From contig JBLNDG010000205.1 of the NCBI GenBank assembly GCA_050261415.1, forward strand, positions 1-13,898: a DNA stretch of 13,898 nt, written 5' to 3'. The notes beneath the pieces are model-generated. The model was not told the DNA's origin and made no database searches. It saw nothing but the letters and a program-made list of their open reading frames with translations. Source of the stretch: JBLNDG01 sp050261415. GTDB lineage: Bacteria > Bacillota > Clostridia > Lutisporales > Lutisporaceae. Every line of letters begins with the position of its first letter. Positions within the stretch are counted from its first letter, which is position 1. Of this stretch, positions 12,696 through 13,898 are shown in pieces. Position numbers and translations under genes: made by a program.

Positions 12696-13781
12696 TTAAT
12701 ACATTTCATAAATATTCGTATCTTCATTATTGATGCGCTCCCAAAACCTATTTAGCTCATCCATTGCTCTATTTGTATACTCAGCCTCAACCCTTTCTTT
12801 TACATTATCCAAATACATATTATAATCTTGCTCTGTATCTTTATACTTTATGTTGAGCGATCTTATCTCTGATATTCTTGTAAGTATTTTGCTTTTTAAA
12901 ATATTATTGTTTGTTGAATTGCTATATTCATCAATGTTAGCATTATTATATTTTTCAAATTGTTCATCCAGTGATTTTACGAATGCCTCTCTTGCTTTTT
13001 TACTTCCATTAATGAAATACTTAAAGTCACCTATACCCGCTATTTGCTCAGTGGTAATTTCTATTTCTTTTTTTGTTTCGTATTTGATTGTATCGGCAGG
13101 AGTATATGCTATCCCTAACTCGTCCTGTATTCCCTCTGAAACAAATTTTGATACATTATGGATGTTAATGCCTTTGCTTAATGCAATATATTTTTTTAGA
13201 CTTGTAGCAATATCAAAAAGTCCATGTCGGTTAAGCTGCGCTTCGAGTTTTGTCAGTTGAGCTGATAATGCTGAATTCTTATAGTAATATCCGCCATTTT
13301 CTTTTAGTAAATTTCCAATTATCTCCTCAACAAAAGCATTAGCTTTACCTTCGATATCCTCCATCGATACTCCTACCGGAGACGGTGCCGGCTTAAGAAC
13401 AGATCCATCTCCTTTAATACTACTCAACTCCTCAAAATGCACACGCGCTCCTAATCCAGACAGCATGTTAGTGAAATTTTGCCTCTTATCATCGCTAATT
13501 CTATTTAGTTCATCTGCATGTTTTTCTAAATCACTATCTATAAATTCAAGTGCCTTTTTAGCTCCAGATTTTATTGATATTTTCTCTACATCTTCTATGT
13601 ACCCTTTACTGCCAATTTTGTAATCAGAACTTTTTTCCTTTCTTTCTGTTATCTCCTTTATCTCTTTTTCGATAGTCTTGGATTCGCCCCTCTTTGATAC
13701 GCCACCGGATCTTCTATCATACTCCTTGCTTAAATCGTGTCGCTGCTCGGCTTGTTTGACCGCATTTTGCTTGCAATTCAT
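12696..13781 (-). CDS. Charged, mostly helical protein of unknown function (uncertain start)
   Basis: A 361-residue soluble-looking protein with no signal peptide or membrane helix. Residues about 15-60 are highly charged (SKTIEKEIKEITERKEKSS). The middle contains a proline-containing linker near 130-136 (LKPAPSPVG), and the C-terminal half is helical with long polar runs. I recognise no family. The ATG at 13781 has no ribosome binding site, and the frame has no other ATG, GTG or TTG for many codons. A better-placed ATG (13800) in another frame gives only 27 residues, so the true N-terminus may be altered by a frameshift or truncation. A 13-pair hairpin lies just upstream (13803-13832). Probably co-transcribed with the lipoprotein gene. 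Confidence 0.6.
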   Translation of the reverse strand: MNCKQNAVKQAEQRHDLSKEYDRRSGGVSKRGESKTIEKEIKEITERKEKSSDYKIGSKGYIEDVEKISIKSGAKKALEFIDSDLEKHADELNRISDDKRQNFTNMLSGLGARVHFEELSSIKGDGSVLKPAPSPVGVSMEDIEGKANAFVEEIIGNLLKENGGYYYKNSALSAQLTKLEAQLNRHGLFDIATSLKKYIALSKGINIHNVSKFVSEGIQDELGIAYTPADTIKYETKKEIEITTEQIAGIGDFKYFINGSKKAREAFVKSLDEQFEKYNNANIDEYSNSTNNNILKSKILTRISEIRSLNIKYKDTEQDYNMYLDNVKERVEAEYTNRAMDELNRFWERINNEDTNIYEMY

Positions 13782-13802
13782 GACCGTTAATTTTGCTCAT
13801 TT

Positions 13803-13836
13803 ATCCTGTCCGGGAATAATCCCAGACAGGATTTTT
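13803..13836. terminator. Strong hairpin between the edge gene and the 361-residue gene
   Basis: Arms 13803-13815 and 13820-13832 pair at 12 of 13 positions around an ATAA loop; the odd pair is A-C on plus and G-U on minus. On the plus strand five T residues follow, as in a terminator, but no rightward gene is seen. On the minus strand it follows the stop at 13839 yet lacks a T run. It may be a weak terminator or an mRNA-processing or stability element. Confidence 0.55.
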
Positions 13837-13838
13837 AA

Positions 13839-13898
13839 CTACCAGCTGAATTCTTCTTCAATAATAAGCCTTATCATATGGTCATCTATCAATTTAAC
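13839..13898 (-). CDS. C-terminal end of a gene continuing past the right edge
   Basis: A frame open from the right edge ends in TAG at 13839-13841, giving the last 19 residues (VKLIDDHMIRLIIEEEFSW). It is followed by the hairpin at 13803-13832. Too short to classify. Confidence 0.4.
   Translation of the reverse strand, partial: VKLIDDHMIRLIIEEEFSW

Noticed and set aside
1..13898. CRISPR array, tRNA or rRNA genes
   Set aside because: No regularly spaced direct repeats and no cloverleaf or rRNA-like sequence seen on either strand.

Overview
The window looks like the chromosome of a spore-forming, anaerobic, Gram-positive clostridial bacterium, probably related to Ruminiclostridium, Acetivibrio or Clostridium. 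The support is AT-rich DNA with strong AGGAGG-type ribosome binding sites and TTG/GTG starts, a CsaB pyruvyl transferase beside DUF4330 proteins, a TM1266-family (iron-only hydrogenase) regulator homologue, a lipoprotein-type flavin reductase, and a glycosyltransferase of the kind found with spore-surface genes. I can see no tRNA, rRNA, CRISPR array or phage structural gene.

Region 1 (1-5550) is a cell-envelope polysaccharide locus. The tail of one gene and csaB run rightward. A five-gene operon runs leftward towards them: small membrane protein, O-antigen ligase/polymerase, GT4 glycosyltransferase and two tandem DUF4330 membrane proteins. Its junctions overlap or are 12-14 bp apart, and the two units meet at back-to-back terminators. 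The gene set fits synthesis, polymerisation and pyruvylation of a secondary cell-wall polymer, the ligand that holds S-layer-homology proteins to the wall.

Region 2 (5555-9824) holds single genes: a secreted coiled-coil protein, a CaCA-family cation antiporter, an 81-residue TM1266-family ACT-like regulator, a GT2 glycosyltransferase with a sigma-K-like promoter, and a divergent ROK/ASKHA-fold protein.

Region 3 (9825-12260) centres on a 577-residue lipoprotein flavin reductase of the fumarate/urocanate reductase group. It has a consensus sigma-A promoter and a possible Rex-like operator at the start site. It is bracketed by two short non-autonomous mobile elements, each with a remnant REP-associated tyrosine transposase (RAYT). 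Both keep a 16-17 bp leader hairpin that traps the transposase ribosome binding site and is followed by a T run. In the better copy the transposase's own promoter lies inside the 5' arm. Read-through transcripts should therefore be silenced while self-initiated ones should not. A third palindrome with the same ends lies at 7922-7979.

Region 4 (12261-13898) is a leftward set of unrecognised genes: a 128-residue lipoprotein, a 361-residue charged helical protein with an uncertain start, and the tail of another gene.
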